Of a DNA stretch of 64,000 bases, positions 14,068-25,587 are shown piece by piece (the first letter of the stretch is position 1; every line of letters begins with the position of its first letter). Under the pieces are notes generated by a model, which saw nothing but the letters and a program-made list of their open reading frames with translations, was not told the DNA's origin and searched no databases. The DNA comes from Ramazzottius varieornatus (Eukaryota > Tardigrada > Eutardigrada > Parachela > Ramazzottiidae). The position numbers were made by a program, and so were the translations under genes. Location: positions 3,465,427 through 3,529,426 of the forward strand of contig BDGG01000002.1 of assembly GCA_001949185.1 (NCBI GenBank), given 5' to 3'.

Positions 14068-15268
14068 CAAGAAGGCTGCAATCGATCTTAAATTATATTG
14101 TTCGGTGTACTGCCTATAAACGGTCGCAATATTTTTACTGTATTCATAAGCAAAGAAAACGACCCGTTTTTCGACTTCGCACCCCATAAACCAATCACGC
14201 ACACCTGAAGAACGCTCAAAGAAAATTGGTATTTGCAATCTATTTTGCTTGTTACTTGTTTGCCAACTTTGTACAGAGCTCTGCTGAAGCGCGCACGAAC
14301 TTGAATAAGATTGCACTGTAGAATTTCGTACAGTACCTGCTGAAGTATACGGAAAATATCCCTACGAGGTGTAGGACATAGTTCGGGCATAGCGATTTAA
14401 GCACCATAATTCTGGCAATGCAAACATTTTAAGTATTATTATCAACGCTTGATTGATCCCTCTTCGTACACATGTTTCACCATTCGACAGACCCATCTCT
14501 CCTCGACGGCAGAGTTTTCTGACCTACAACATTTCGTCGTTCCCAAACTTATTCGGACCTTGAGAAGGGAGACTGATCTACCTCAGGAAATAAGAAACAC
14601 CTGATTACGTGCAGCAGGAGCTCCGAAAAAATATGACCGAATTTTGTTCTCTATCTCGTACGGTCGTTTGTGAATAGGTACAAAGGTTTGTTTGAGATAT
14701 GCATAACCGCGGAAGGTCTTGCGAGTGTCCGTAATGGTTTCTGTGTGCTCGGACATCAGAAAACGTGATTTTGGAGGTTCGCCAGGTACTCCATCACGAG
14801 TAATGTTACAAGTGGTTGATGTCTCCATTGTTTGCCCGCTTGTTTCGCGCGCTATCTCCGGCGACCTTGCTCTATGGCACTCGCACAAAAATCGTCCAGA
14901 TAAGGGTTTTATTACACGACGTCGACCGGGGTACGCTTCTAGGTAAACCAGAAACAGCAGAGTACTTTTCGTACACAGTAAACAGTATCATGTCTTGGGT
15001 TCAAGTTATGACACGATAAGTATGTTAGAAACGTTGGAGCATCACGTTATCTGAAAGGTACGCGAACACTCCTCCCAGGCCTCCAAATCTGTCTGGCCTG
15101 CGTGTGGAAAGGCAACACTGCCAATCCATTGTCAGAAGCCTCGTCGAAAAATGCTGCTGTAATGCAGCTGGTCCAAGTGTACTGCACGAGAAAATAGTGG
15201 GCTCGGGATTATTCCGTTACGCGAGTCAAGGACGGAATAAGCTGGATTATTTGACCGGAATTCACTGA
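14068..15268. other. Intergenic region, nothing recognised
   Basis: 1.2 kb between two plus-strand genes. Open frames on either strand are short and lack domain signals or splice-compatible neighbours. It should hold the 3' UTR of the coiled-coil gene and the promoter of the transporter. Confidence 0.5.
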
Positions 15269-18082
15269 ATGCACTTCGCCGGAATGACGGCTGCAACGAG
15301 AATCGTCCACTGTCTAAAGGCAGAATGGAGGATGATCGCGCTTATTTTCGCCATTGCCCTCGGTGCAGGTACTATCGAAGTTGATCTTGTCCGTCAATTA
15401 TTAGTCACGGTTTCCTTTCAAAATTTCGAGTTGAGAATGTAAATGATGCTGTCCTTGTTTGATATCCGAATATTAGGCTGGGTGATAGAATCCGAATATT
15501 AGGCTGGGTGCACTGAAAATTCCAAATTAATTTGAGACGTCGCTAAATATATATCTCACGATCAGATCGTTTTCCCAAGTGGCTCGCGGTTTTTAATATT
15601 GCTGCTGGCTGAAGGTGTGCGCCACTTGGGAAGACGATCTGATTGAATTCGTGTGCCGACAATCCATTCTCAGTTAAACACATGTACGTCCTTGTAATTG
15701 TTACATCCGGGTTTTCGTTTTTAGCCTTGGGCTTCACTTTGCGAGCCTTCGACATCCACGAGAATCCCCGCAATGTTATGTACGTCGGATTCATCGGAGA
15801 AGTCTTCCTCAATATGCTAAAAGTCGTCATCCTACCTCTCATCGTTTCATCCTTAATCACCGGTTTGGCCCAGATGGAGTCCCAGACCAGTGGAAAGATC
15901 GGCCTTCGCGCCGTCGCTTACTACATGTCTACCACTATTCTAGCAGTCATTCTCGGTATCGCACTGGTCTCCGCTATCCAGCCAGGAAAGATCGGTAAGG
16001 GCGGCAAGCCCCTAACCGAGGACCTGGAAGTGCCTGACGCTGTGGAACCAGCCACTACGGCGGACACCTTCCTCGATCTGATCCGCAACATGTTCCCACC
16101 GAACATCGTCCAAGCGTGTACCGCGCAGTACAGGACCGTCCTGAAACCGCCCAAGGAGAATGTAACGGAGACGTTTGATTTGATTGCCGTAATGAACAGT
16201 AGCACGATGCCCAACGGTATTCTCAATACGACATTATTCGTGGAACAGCTGCAGCTCAGTGGGGCCTTCCCGATGAACGCCACTGTACCACCGGAAAAGA
16301 CGGTGCCCACGAACGAAGGTGTGTTGCAGTTCCGTACTATCTGAATCTCGTCGAGGGTACGAGCAGATTTTACACATCGTCATTTTAGAATTGTCGTCGT
16401 GGATCATTGGTGGGAAATTCGTCGAAGGAATGAATATTTTGGGCATCGTTATTTTCGCCATTGTGTTCGGTGAGTGATACTCCGAGATTATCTTCCCGAC
16501 CTTCGTACTGTTTCTTCTGATAACAGCGAAGTGACAGAATTCAGTTGTTTTAGGTATCGTCATCAGCAAGTCTGGAGAAGAGGCGAAACCGCTGGCAAAC
16601 TTTTTCCTGGCGCTCAATGTTGTCATGATGAAAGTCGTCGGGCTGATTATGTGGTGAGAGAAGTACTTCCACCTTCTCAACGTCATCATGTTCCGTCACA
16701 GGGAGCACCAATAAACTTATCGTCGCTCATTTCCAGGTTCGCACCCGTCGGTATATGCTTTGTTATCGCCGGTCAAATTATGAAAGTGGATGACTTCGGA
16801 GAGATGATCTCACAGGTATGAGAGCCGGACTCAAACGGGGAAAAATAATTATTTGTCGTACAAAGTGTCGCTTTCGTTTCAGCTGGGGATGTATTTCTTG
16901 ACCGTTTGCGTAAGCTGATACTCTTCCGATCATCCTAAACAAAATTACTTTGTTCTGAAAATCAAATGGAACGCGACTTCCCATAGGCTGGTTTATTCAT
17001 CCACGGACTGATAGTGCTTCCTCTGATTTTCTTCATCTTCACCCGGAGAAATCCCTTCACCTACCTGAGCGGCGCCGGTCGTGCCATCGCAACCGCTTTC
17101 GCTACCAGCTCCAGTACTGCCACCCTACCCATCACGATGGAATGCTTGGAGAAAAATAACGGCGTAGACCCGAGGTAAGCTGGTCTGGGGTACTCGAGTT
17201 TTCCGTAGGTGGGGCCACATCATTATACCTGTAAGTTTGGCTTGTTTTCAGGATTTCGCGCTTCGTGCTTCCTATAGGCAGGTTCACGTTTTATGCCAAG
17301 CTAATTTTTCATGCTTTTCCAATAATGCGAGCTTGTTGATTCGTACAGGAGCTACGATCAACATGGATGGAACGGCTTTATACGAAGCCGTCGCCGCTAT
17401 CTTCGTCGCGCAAATAATGGACATACCACTGGGCTTTGGAAAAATCTTGGCAGTTAGGTAGGGTCGAACTTTAGCATATTCTGAAGGGTTTTCGGCGTCG
17501 ATATGATCGCTCGATTTTCTCAGTATCACCGCAACTGCTGCCGCCATTGGAGCAGCTGGAGTTCCTCAAGCCGGACTTGTAACCCTGGTAAGATTTTGGT
17601 GGAAAGTGTTGCCCCATGCAACAACCCCCAGCTAACACCAACTTTCAACCAAATAATCAACGATTGTCACACTCGTAGGTGATGGTGTTAGACGCCGTCG
17701 GTCTGTCAGCGGAGTACGTCGGCACCATCCTTGCCGTAGACTGGCTTCTGTAGGTGGCGCTTCGAACAGCTACAATGCATATGATTGTTCGCACTACTCT
17801 CTGCAAAGGTTTCTGAATTCTATACACAGGGACCGGATAAGAACTGCTGTGAACGTGTTGGGTGACGTCATCGGAACCGGCATTGTCGATATTTCCTGTC
17901 GATCCTACCTGGCGGACCTGGACGCATGCGCAGCCGAGGCGGCCGGAGGAGCTGTTCTGCCGGCTGAAGATGTTTATTACCAGCACGTAGAAGTTATCCA
18001 GACATATCCTCCGAACCATGTTACAATCAACAACCCTAATGGCAAAGTGAGCTATTCGACTATCGAAACCCAAAAACTTTAA
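15269..18082 (+). CDS. Excitatory amino-acid transporter (SLC1A/EAAT family)
   Basis: Na+-coupled glutamate/aspartate transporter of the plasma membrane. Twelve exons: 15269-15368, 15725-16318, 16389-16469, 16554-16653, 16737-16815, 16883-16909, 16987-17174, 17252-17277, 17349-17457, 17524-17587, 17679-17749 and 17830-18082. They sum to 1692 nt (563 aa), a normal EAAT length. Family marks are [18 protein letters not shown], the HP1 motif [15 protein letters not shown] (about 368), [13 protein letters not shown] (about 403), and [16 protein letters not shown] (HP2). TM8 has [17 protein letters not shown]; its Arg484 is the substrate-carboxylate Arg found in glutamate transporters and replaced in neutral-amino-acid members. 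The large loop between TM3 and TM4 has N-glycosylation sequons (NVT, NSS, NTT). The intron after PIG starts with GC (17278), not GT; conservation of [10 protein letters not shown] forces this junction. Intron 1 holds a hairpin element. Confidence 0.93.
15562..15650. repeat. Hairpin element copy 7 (EAAT intron 1)
   Basis: One of the best-paired copies: CAGATCGTTTTCCCAAGTGG faces GCGCCACTTGGGAAGACGAT followed by CTG. About 80 bp upstream the 20-bp word TCCGAATATTAGGCTGGGTG is repeated in tandem (about 15465-15511). Confidence 0.85.
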
Positions 18083-18696
18083 AAACTTCCTTTTTTCTGT
18101 ATCTTCGTTCTTTCCTAGCATCGACCAAGTTTCCTAAAAATATGTTAATTTTAGCCTAGGGCTATACTTTATAGCGATTTGAAATTTTCCTTTTGTGGTG
18201 ACGATGGGGTGAATTGAAGCTTCTGTTCGTGGTAAAGACGATTGACGTGTCGAGTGATGCGGAACTGTTCACCGAAAACAATGGAAACGCTACGTCCAAA
18301 GCACAGACTTGTTGCGTAACAGCGGAAAGTTTTTCTGTTTCACTAATTTGCTGGAAACTTTTCAAATCATCCCCAAATTGCTAAACAAGTCTTGACACCG
18401 GGTACTACGAGACCTGTCACGTTTCGTTCGGAGATAAATTCTCGATGAAGACAAAGCTGCAAGCAATTAGGGAGCAAAGTGCCTGGACAAAAGACTGACA
18501 AAAATTCTCACACGAAAAGTTTCAGTAATCCAGAAATAATTTATTCTTTTTCATGACGGCTAATCACGTACTGTTCTCATGTTGCTCGGACTTGACGCCA
18601 AACGTTTTCAGTACAAAAAGGCATGTGTCGGCACAAAAGTTTCCATTCTTTTTTCCGTCGCTTTTTAAATCTTTGTCGCCCGGCCCTCTCTTCGAC
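18083..18696. other. Intergenic region, nothing recognised
   Basis: 614 bp between the transporter stop and the chitin-binding start. A short in-frame open stretch before 18697 lacks coding character; the downstream ATG with a signal peptide is preferred as the start. Confidence 0.5.
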
Positions 18697-19742
18697 ATGC
18701 GGTCCTTCGTTCTTTTGGCCACTCTGATGGTCTGTGCCGCAGCCCAACGGCAGCAGTATGTATGGGACTTACTGAAACCATCGTTGGACGCGAGTCAAGT
18801 TACGGACCTTCTGCTCAATGCCCAACCCGGTGTATCGTACCCCAACTACGATACCATTCCACAGACAAACTTCCAGTGCCCGCAACAGCCAGGGTTCTAC
18901 GCGGACGTCAATGCCCAATGCCAGGTCTTCCATCGGTGCGTACATCCTTTTGTTCTCTTTCGTCAAGTTGCTCCGTCCTCCATCTCGATCCTACTGCAGG
19001 TGTGACATCAACGGCAATCAAACGTCCTACCTGTGCGTAAGCAGCACCGTTTTCAACCAGGCAAGTTTTGCGAATGTTCCATCAGTGTACATTATACAAC
19101 AATTTAGCATAACGAATATGACTGCGCAACTGAGCTTGGGGGGCGCTTTCTAGATCACTTTGGTATGCGATTACTTCTGGAATGTTGACTGTCAAAGGTA
19201 AGTCTCAAAAAACTGAAGCTCTCGCCGGAAGCTGCTCCTTCCTTTCGGGAACTCTGTCACCCGATCGGAATTTGGAAAGTACTGCATATGGTAATTCTTA
19301 ACCTTCTCGGTTACAGCTCGCAGCAGTATGCCAACTTTGCCAACTCGCGTCTTTACACCGACCAGCAATTGTTCGGTAAGTTCTTTCAGTCCTTTCTTTT
19401 GACTAACATTTTTCTGTTCGATTATTCTGCTTCTTTACAACAGATACCCCTCCGGCCGACTATGTGGCACCCAGTCAATTACTGGCCCAGCAACAACAAG
19501 AACAACTAAACGGGCAAGCTACGCAAAGCCAGAATCAAATTACTCAGCAGCAAGTCAATGTCCAGCCCCAAAGGAGCCAGCCCCAAAGAACCCAGGTATC
19601 GAGCCAGAACCAACGAGTCACTGCTAGGAGGACCAACGTTCAAAGTACTCAAACTCAGCCGACAACCACACAACGAGCCGCTCCCCAGAGGAACCAGCAA
19701 AACTTCCGCAGACTGGGTCGTGTCGTGAATCAGTCCGGTTAA
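18697..19742 (+). CDS. Secreted chitin-binding protein (CBM14 / peritrophin-A type), Gln-rich tail
   Basis: Probable cuticle or peritrophic-type extracellular protein. Exons 18697-18935, 19000-19060, 19154-19197, 19317-19375 and 19444-19742 give 233 aa. An N-terminal signal peptide, MRSFVLLATLMVCAAAQ, fixes the start. One type-2 chitin-binding domain follows at about residues 62-115. Its six-Cys pattern runs from FQCPQQPGFYADVNAQCQVF through HRCD, SYLC and VCDYFWNVDC, with the aromatic residues usual for sugar contact. The last 100 residues are very rich in Gln, Thr, Asn and Arg, with no further Cys. The intron after TVFNQ begins GCAAGT (19061), a consensus-like GC-AG intron; using GT instead would destroy the domain. 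Arthropods and tardigrades have many such single-domain proteins, so no orthologue is named. Confidence 0.88.
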
Positions 19743-20041
19743 GGAAAAGATATAAGCAAGACTGTACCAGACCACAAAGAACCGTCCAAATTCATATTAG
19801 CAAGAAGCGAAGAAATTTCAACGCGGATACTGATTCCTCTTACTGGCCGAGTTTTAGTCGAATGAAATCTTGTAGTCTGTAGTCTGCAATCCTCTGATTC
19901 CTTTCCCACATGTCAGAAGTCCAACAGAAGGTTGCCAAGGTCTTGCTTAGGTTAGAAAAGTGCAAAACAGCTCGCTTGGTTTTGAAAATTTCCATTGACG
20001 TATTTTCGACCAGTTCACATTGAATTAGAATAAGTGGAGAG

Positions 20042-21662
20042 ATGGCGGTAGATTACTATAAGGTTCTTGGTGCGGGTCCGAAAGATCCACCAACAGTAAT
20101 CCACGAATGTTATCGCGCACTGGCTCTCTCTCTGCATCCACGAAAGCAACACGCGAAGCCAGATTTGGCCAAGGCGCGCTTCCTGCAGGTGGCGGAAGCC
20201 TACGACGTCTTACGCGATCGCTCACTTCGGGAATTGTACGACCAGCTTGGTATCCCTCCTGCTTGCTCTTTGAACCCAACAAGTGATCAAGTTCTCTAAT
20301 CTGCAGGACATGATGGATTGACCAGCAAGTTCAACGCAATCCCCAACTACCCTTATGGATATCGATATCATGGCGACCCGATGCGGACGTATGAGGAAAA
20401 TTTCGGCACAACTAGCCCATATGCAAATGTAAGAAGGCTTAGCGGGGAACCAAAGAGAAACAACTTTCATCGCAACACCTTACAGCTGCAGCCTTTTTGC
20501 TGCCAAGTTGTTATTACCGTTTAGAATGCATTTACATGAGGGATGATGACATTTCTCTACCAGTTTTTCCTATAATAATTTCTGTTACATATGTATCCAC
20601 AGGTTTACTATCCAAGGGACGCGGGCAATGAATACAGTCTTCTCGACGACATCTTTCGAGCGCGACCGAAAGCCACCTTACCTCAGAACTTCATGGAGGT
20701 GGAAGTGACGCTGGAAGAGCTCTTCCATGGAAATATCCGGGAGATCGAGTTTACGCGTTTGGTATTGGACGAAGAGACGAATGCCGTAACCGAACAACGA
20801 GTGATAAAAGAAATCCACGTTCTACCGGGCTGGGGTTCCAACACGCAGATCGTCTTTGAGAAGGAAGGCAATCAAGCCAAGGACAAAATACCTAGTGATA
20901 TCGTGGTCCAGATTATCGAAGCTCCTCACGACAGATTCGTCCGCGAAGGAAGCGACCTACGGATGAAAATAGAGATAAGCGGATCGCAAATTTGAAATAA
21001 TAGTTTTGCAATTCAGCAGTGTCTAGAATATGCATCGAAAACTGACGGATGGGTGCGGGATTTTTTCGATGAAAATCTAGTGATCGTCATCAGATCGTTC
21101 GCAAATAACTAAAAAAATACCGTCTCAACATTTCGAACTGATATCGGGACTTTCGACTCTTACTTTTTTTCAGTACCATTTTGAAGTTACTACATTGAAG
21201 TTTGAACAGGTGGACTTACTTGTGGCCTTGTGTGGGGGTGACATAACCGTGACCAGCATCGACGATATTCCCATCCGCATTGAAGAGACCAACGTCATCA
21301 AACCCGGAAGTAGCCGCATGATCCCCAGTTTCGGCATGCCGCTTCCCGAAGACAATACAGCCCGCGGAAATCTCTATCTGGACTACGACGTCATCTTCCC
21401 GCAAGACATGGACCTCGCCAGACGCGAAATGGTAGCTAGTGCCTTGAAGTATCGCCAACACCGCCCAACGATCCCCACCACGTTGATCGGCGTCACCGGC
21501 TTCAACCTGGAAAAGGATCTGAGCGCTTTAATGTTAGCAAAAGAGCCTCCAGCACCAGTTCCACCGCCGGAAGAGCCTGTTAAGCCCAAGATGTCTCTGG
21601 ATGTCCCCAAGAATTTGTTCATTACTGAATCGATCAATTTACAACTGTTGGAATCTGAATAG
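20042..21662 (+). CDS. DNAJB13: DnaJ-type protein, DNAJB13-like
   Basis: Type II J-domain protein; vertebrate DNAJB13 is an axonemal radial-spoke component of cilia and sperm flagella. Exons 20042-20249, 20307-20428, 20603-20974 and 21210-21662 total 1155 nt (384 aa). The J domain is at the N-terminus (DYYKVLG, then AYDVLRDRSLRELYDQLG). The HPD tripeptide is HPR (SLHPRKQ), so Hsp70 stimulation is probably lost, as in DNAJB13, where the Asp is also replaced. The C-terminal client-binding domains show VEVTLEELFHGNIREIEF, PGWGSNTQIVFEKEGNQ, VALCGGDITVTSIDD and PSFGMPLPEDN. The tail is about 60 aa longer than I expect and Pro-rich (PPAPVPPPEEPVKP). Exon 3 has no GT donor: the position forced by frame and domain alignment reads GAG|ATAAGC. 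Without that splice the frame stops at 20992-20994, truncating the second C-terminal domain. Confidence 0.82.
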
Positions 21663-24600
21663 TGAATTTGAAGATGGAAAGTAGAATGGACTGTCTTGTG
21701 CGCTGTGAGCTTGGGTATTCTACCTGTGAGACAGGCGACCGATAATTCATCCTGGTTGGAAATTAAGATGTTGTAGACTGCTGACAGTTATGGCCACTAA
21801 TTGCTAGTCGGATGGACACGGCCAAAAGAACCTCGCTGTTCCCATCAGGTGCAGCCAGAACATTCTGGCATTCATATACATATCCCTTCCGTCAAAATAA
21901 TCGATGTCCATTCAGAGGAAATCTGTTGTTATTAAGATATTTCGTAGCGAAATTGTCCGCTTCGCTTCTCTCTTTTGCTCATCCCGAAGACACAGTGGAC
22001 AACGCGGAAATGAGATGCACTGCAGAATGGCTTCAACTCACAGTTTTCTGTCACCTGTGATACTCAGGGTTGGACGAAACCGATTTTAGATCTTTCTGTT
22101 TTACTTTTATGGAGATGACAAGTACAAGACGCCTAATTCGGCGTATCAAACACGGGCTATACGGTCGCTCGAGCTGGACCTACTGTTCTACAATAGAATT
22201 GCCATCGCTAAACTTTGTTTGGCGCAGATGCGCAGGAACCCTGGACCTGTTGGAGATTACCATTTGGCAGCTGTCAAGATATACCGTGCCACCTGTTTTT
22301 GCTTTCTATCAACATCAATGGGGGAGACTTACGACAAATGATTGTGCATCTAAGTAGTTCAGAAACTGGTAAGAAATTCCGAGCAAGCAATGTTCAAGAC
22401 GGTCAAAATAACCGTGGAAATGTGTCGACATTGGGATTAATGCACATGAGTTTCGACTACAAGCGTAAAGAACCTTTTACAAAGTACGCAATACTACTGT
22501 ATAGGAACTTAGAAACCGTCCCCCTCCTTACGAAAATGCGAATCGAGGTTATAGGTTTTCCATGGAGCTTTTCCTTCGAAGTTGTACGGATAACCTGGTA
22601 ATGCAGGATGACATATATCGCTTAAGGGGATCCTATTTTTAGCGACCTCAGTGCCGGTATGACAGAAGAGTAAAGAACCGCAACGCGAACCTGTCAGGTA
22701 ATATTTTTAGTATGAAGCGTAATATCTAATTTGGTTCAAACTAACGACCCATAAAGCAAGACCGTAGCATCGTTAAAACCAACGAGCACTAATTTTTTGG
22801 CTGCGCCATGCCACGGCGTGATGTCATATTCATATTGTCACACTTAATTTCATGCTCAATAAATAAATTTCATTTATGTCTGTATGACCAGTCGAATTCT
22901 TCAAAATATTATCGCTCAGTCACTGATTAAGTTTCTTGATTGTGAGCTGAATTTGGTCACGGAAAGGAATGGTCTGAATAGTCCATAAAAAGTGTTTGCC
23001 AGAATTGCGATTACAAAAGCCAGTTGACCTCGTGCTGTTTTGGCATCCTCAGATAGTCAACGTCGACGGAGGTGGTCGGCTTCTCCAATCTATCTATAAT
23101 ATAATGTAATGTCGTGGAGGATGCAAACATGCCGACAAACATTTTACGACCTCTGAGCAAAGTGGCTATGGGAGACTGCCGAAATTAACTTCGTTGTACA
23201 CCACGCCCGCAGCGAACATAAAACTTCCGCAGTGAAAGGTCTTCTGCCTTTTCACATGTGTGATTCATGTAGATATCTTCTGTCTTTCCAACAGACAATT
23301 CTGCTGAAGTCGATGTCAATCAACAACATGGTTTTGATTAGCCAAAGGATATGTAATAACAAAGTCTTTATTGCACCGCCGACATCCGAACGAATTCCTT
23401 GGCCAGGCCTAGTCAAACTGAAAATCTGAAGGCTGGTAATTTTGAAATGAAGTAGCGCACGCTTCCAGCCAATAACAACGATAACTGCGCCATTTGAGTT
23501 GGCGATCATCTCATGACTGTCTGCCGGCCCTTCATTTTGTTCTGAAAGGCGTTACATAACTTGACATATCTGGTACTGTAGGCAAGGATTCTTCCGTTTC
23601 TGTCTTCAGAAGGTCGCAATCTCTGACGTCACCTCATAGTGCTGGTATGCGCTGTATGGTGACATAAGGAGCCCTGTTTCTACATGCCTGCACGTATGAC
23701 TCAGTGGAGGAGGGGCGACCAATCCCGAAAAAGACACGCATTTTTATGCTACATTTTCCCGCTGCCCGAATTCTCGCCACAGTTCAAGAACTCTACACAA
23801 AATGCGAAATGGTGCAAACTGAAACTCTGGCAGAGCACGATAGGTGGTTTAAGAAACTCTGCGAGAATTCCTGCGAAAAAACGCGTCAAAAGTTTTGACG
23901 CAGACGGCGCCCCATAGAGCAGGAAGTAGGATTCGTGCAGTTTGACCGCAGCGAAGCATAAAGTTTGCAAGGAACCTTCCCACGCTTCGACGCAAGGCTG
24001 GCTCGGTAAATTTACAGTGGTGGTGTACGTGGTGATTGCGGCTGTAGTTCAGTTGGAAAGGGCGGGTAAACAGAGGCTGACACCCGCGTGTGTGCAGCTG
24101 TGCGTGGAATAAGTTATGAAGGACAACATGTACATGAGGAAGGAAAGGTCACTGGAAAGACAAACGCCTCAGTGCGATACGGGCAGCGGCGGCGGCTTGT
24201 GATCAGACCGGTTTTATGGAGGAAAATGAGTAAAGAAGAACAAAGATGGCAGTCAGAAGAAAGACCAGCCGAGCTGGCCCATAAACATATCGGCAATTTC
24301 TAACATGGCGTGATAAGAGGTAATTCCGCTGATAGGCCATGTATGAAGAAGAGCCATAATTCATCCGCCGCCTGACACACTAATTTCTACTCTCGCACAA
24401 AACCTATTTGAACCGTCCACCGTACCGTTCGTGCTACGCAACACCGGGACGAAGAATAAGCTCAAAATCGGGATCAAATTCAACGAAACAATCATTTGCT
24501 TTTATCCTGTCTCTTTTTTGACGGAATCCTCAGTGTTCGAGGCCGGATCTTTTTGCAACTTTTCTCAGGCCGTAACTTTGCTCAGATCGTCGCGAGCCAC

Positions 24601-25587
24601 TCGCAGGCACTTTAGGCTTGTAACGTACACTTGACTTACAGTATATGAGCAAAGCTGAAAACTGTGAGCAAAGTTAGAACCAGTTCCGCGTTCCTAAAAA
24701 AACTTCTGGGTTGCCATCGCTCGAAAATTCGTCCCGGCGAAAACACGATTCAGACAAAAGAAATTTCTTGGCTCAGACAACTGGCTGAATGTTGCTTTCC
24801 TGGACGGGATGCGCCTTTGAATGATGTAAAAAGTTCGACCTTCGCTTGAATTCCTTGAATATGGTTTACCGATGAAGAAATCTAACTTTCTAGTTTTTCT
24901 ATCCCGTAGCCATGGCTCAGAGTTTGCTTATAGAGCAATTCTCCAGACTTGAACAAACAAAATCACCTCTTCCGCGATTAAGCAGATGCTGAAGGACAGT
25001 AGAAATGCCGTGTTGGGGAAGGGATGCGACCAATCGCATTTTGCCGCTCGCGGGCGTTGATTCCCAGCCCGTACATGCCCATTTCCCTTCTCGCTTTCTC
25101 GGAATGCCTCTGTTCACGCTATGACATCGACAACGATATGTAACAGCAGCGACCACGTCGTATTTGGGGATGAGATCGCTGTGTGGTCCAATCCAGTCCC
25201 GTGCCGAGACCCAATCGACAACGATACAGCGGCTGCCCCAGGTTTTGTGTCTCAAACACGAAAACGATAGACTAGTAATTGTGCACTTCTGCCGGCCATA
25301 GCTGTATGTTTACATTGCCAGGCTAGAACTTACGGGCCGCACAAGGCGTCTAGGTCGTACGTCAAACACTGAAGTTGCACCTTCCTCACTCGATCATCGC
25401 ACTGCAGCCACGTTCACGGTTTTTCAAGGCCTGCGCAGTCGTCGTCATCAAAGGCATTCTACTTTTACTTCTCAAAATTTTATTACGAATATCACTTGCT
25501 TTTTATTCCTGTCATAACCTGACATCTTGCATTTTTTATAACGCGCCCAATTAGCCAACGACAGGCTTGTCGAATGAGCACAAGGTT
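21663..25587. other. 3.9-kb gene-free stretch upstream of the first Abd-B gene
   Basis: No exon chain, domain or RNA gene was recognised on either strand. It contains one degenerate hairpin element (23442-23512) and several AT-rich patches. Position alone makes it a candidate for Hox cis-regulatory DNA; no binding sites were identified. Confidence 0.45.
23442..23512. repeat. Hairpin element copy 8, degenerate
   Basis: AGTAGCGCACGCTTCCAGCC then AATAACAACGATAACTGCGC and CATTTGAG. The loop is in reverse orientation relative to most copies. Intergenic. Confidence 0.6.

Noticed and set aside
16319-16344. EAAT exon 2 continuing to its in-frame stop, giving a truncated transporter
   Set aside because: A GT donor at 16319 and a TTTTAG acceptor at 16387-16388 restore the conserved [15 protein letters not shown] sequence in frame.
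24030-24110. Possible tRNA: GGCTGTAGTTCAGTTGG resembles a D-arm/A-box
   Set aside because: No matching acceptor pairing, anticodon arm or B-box follows, so no cloverleaf forms.
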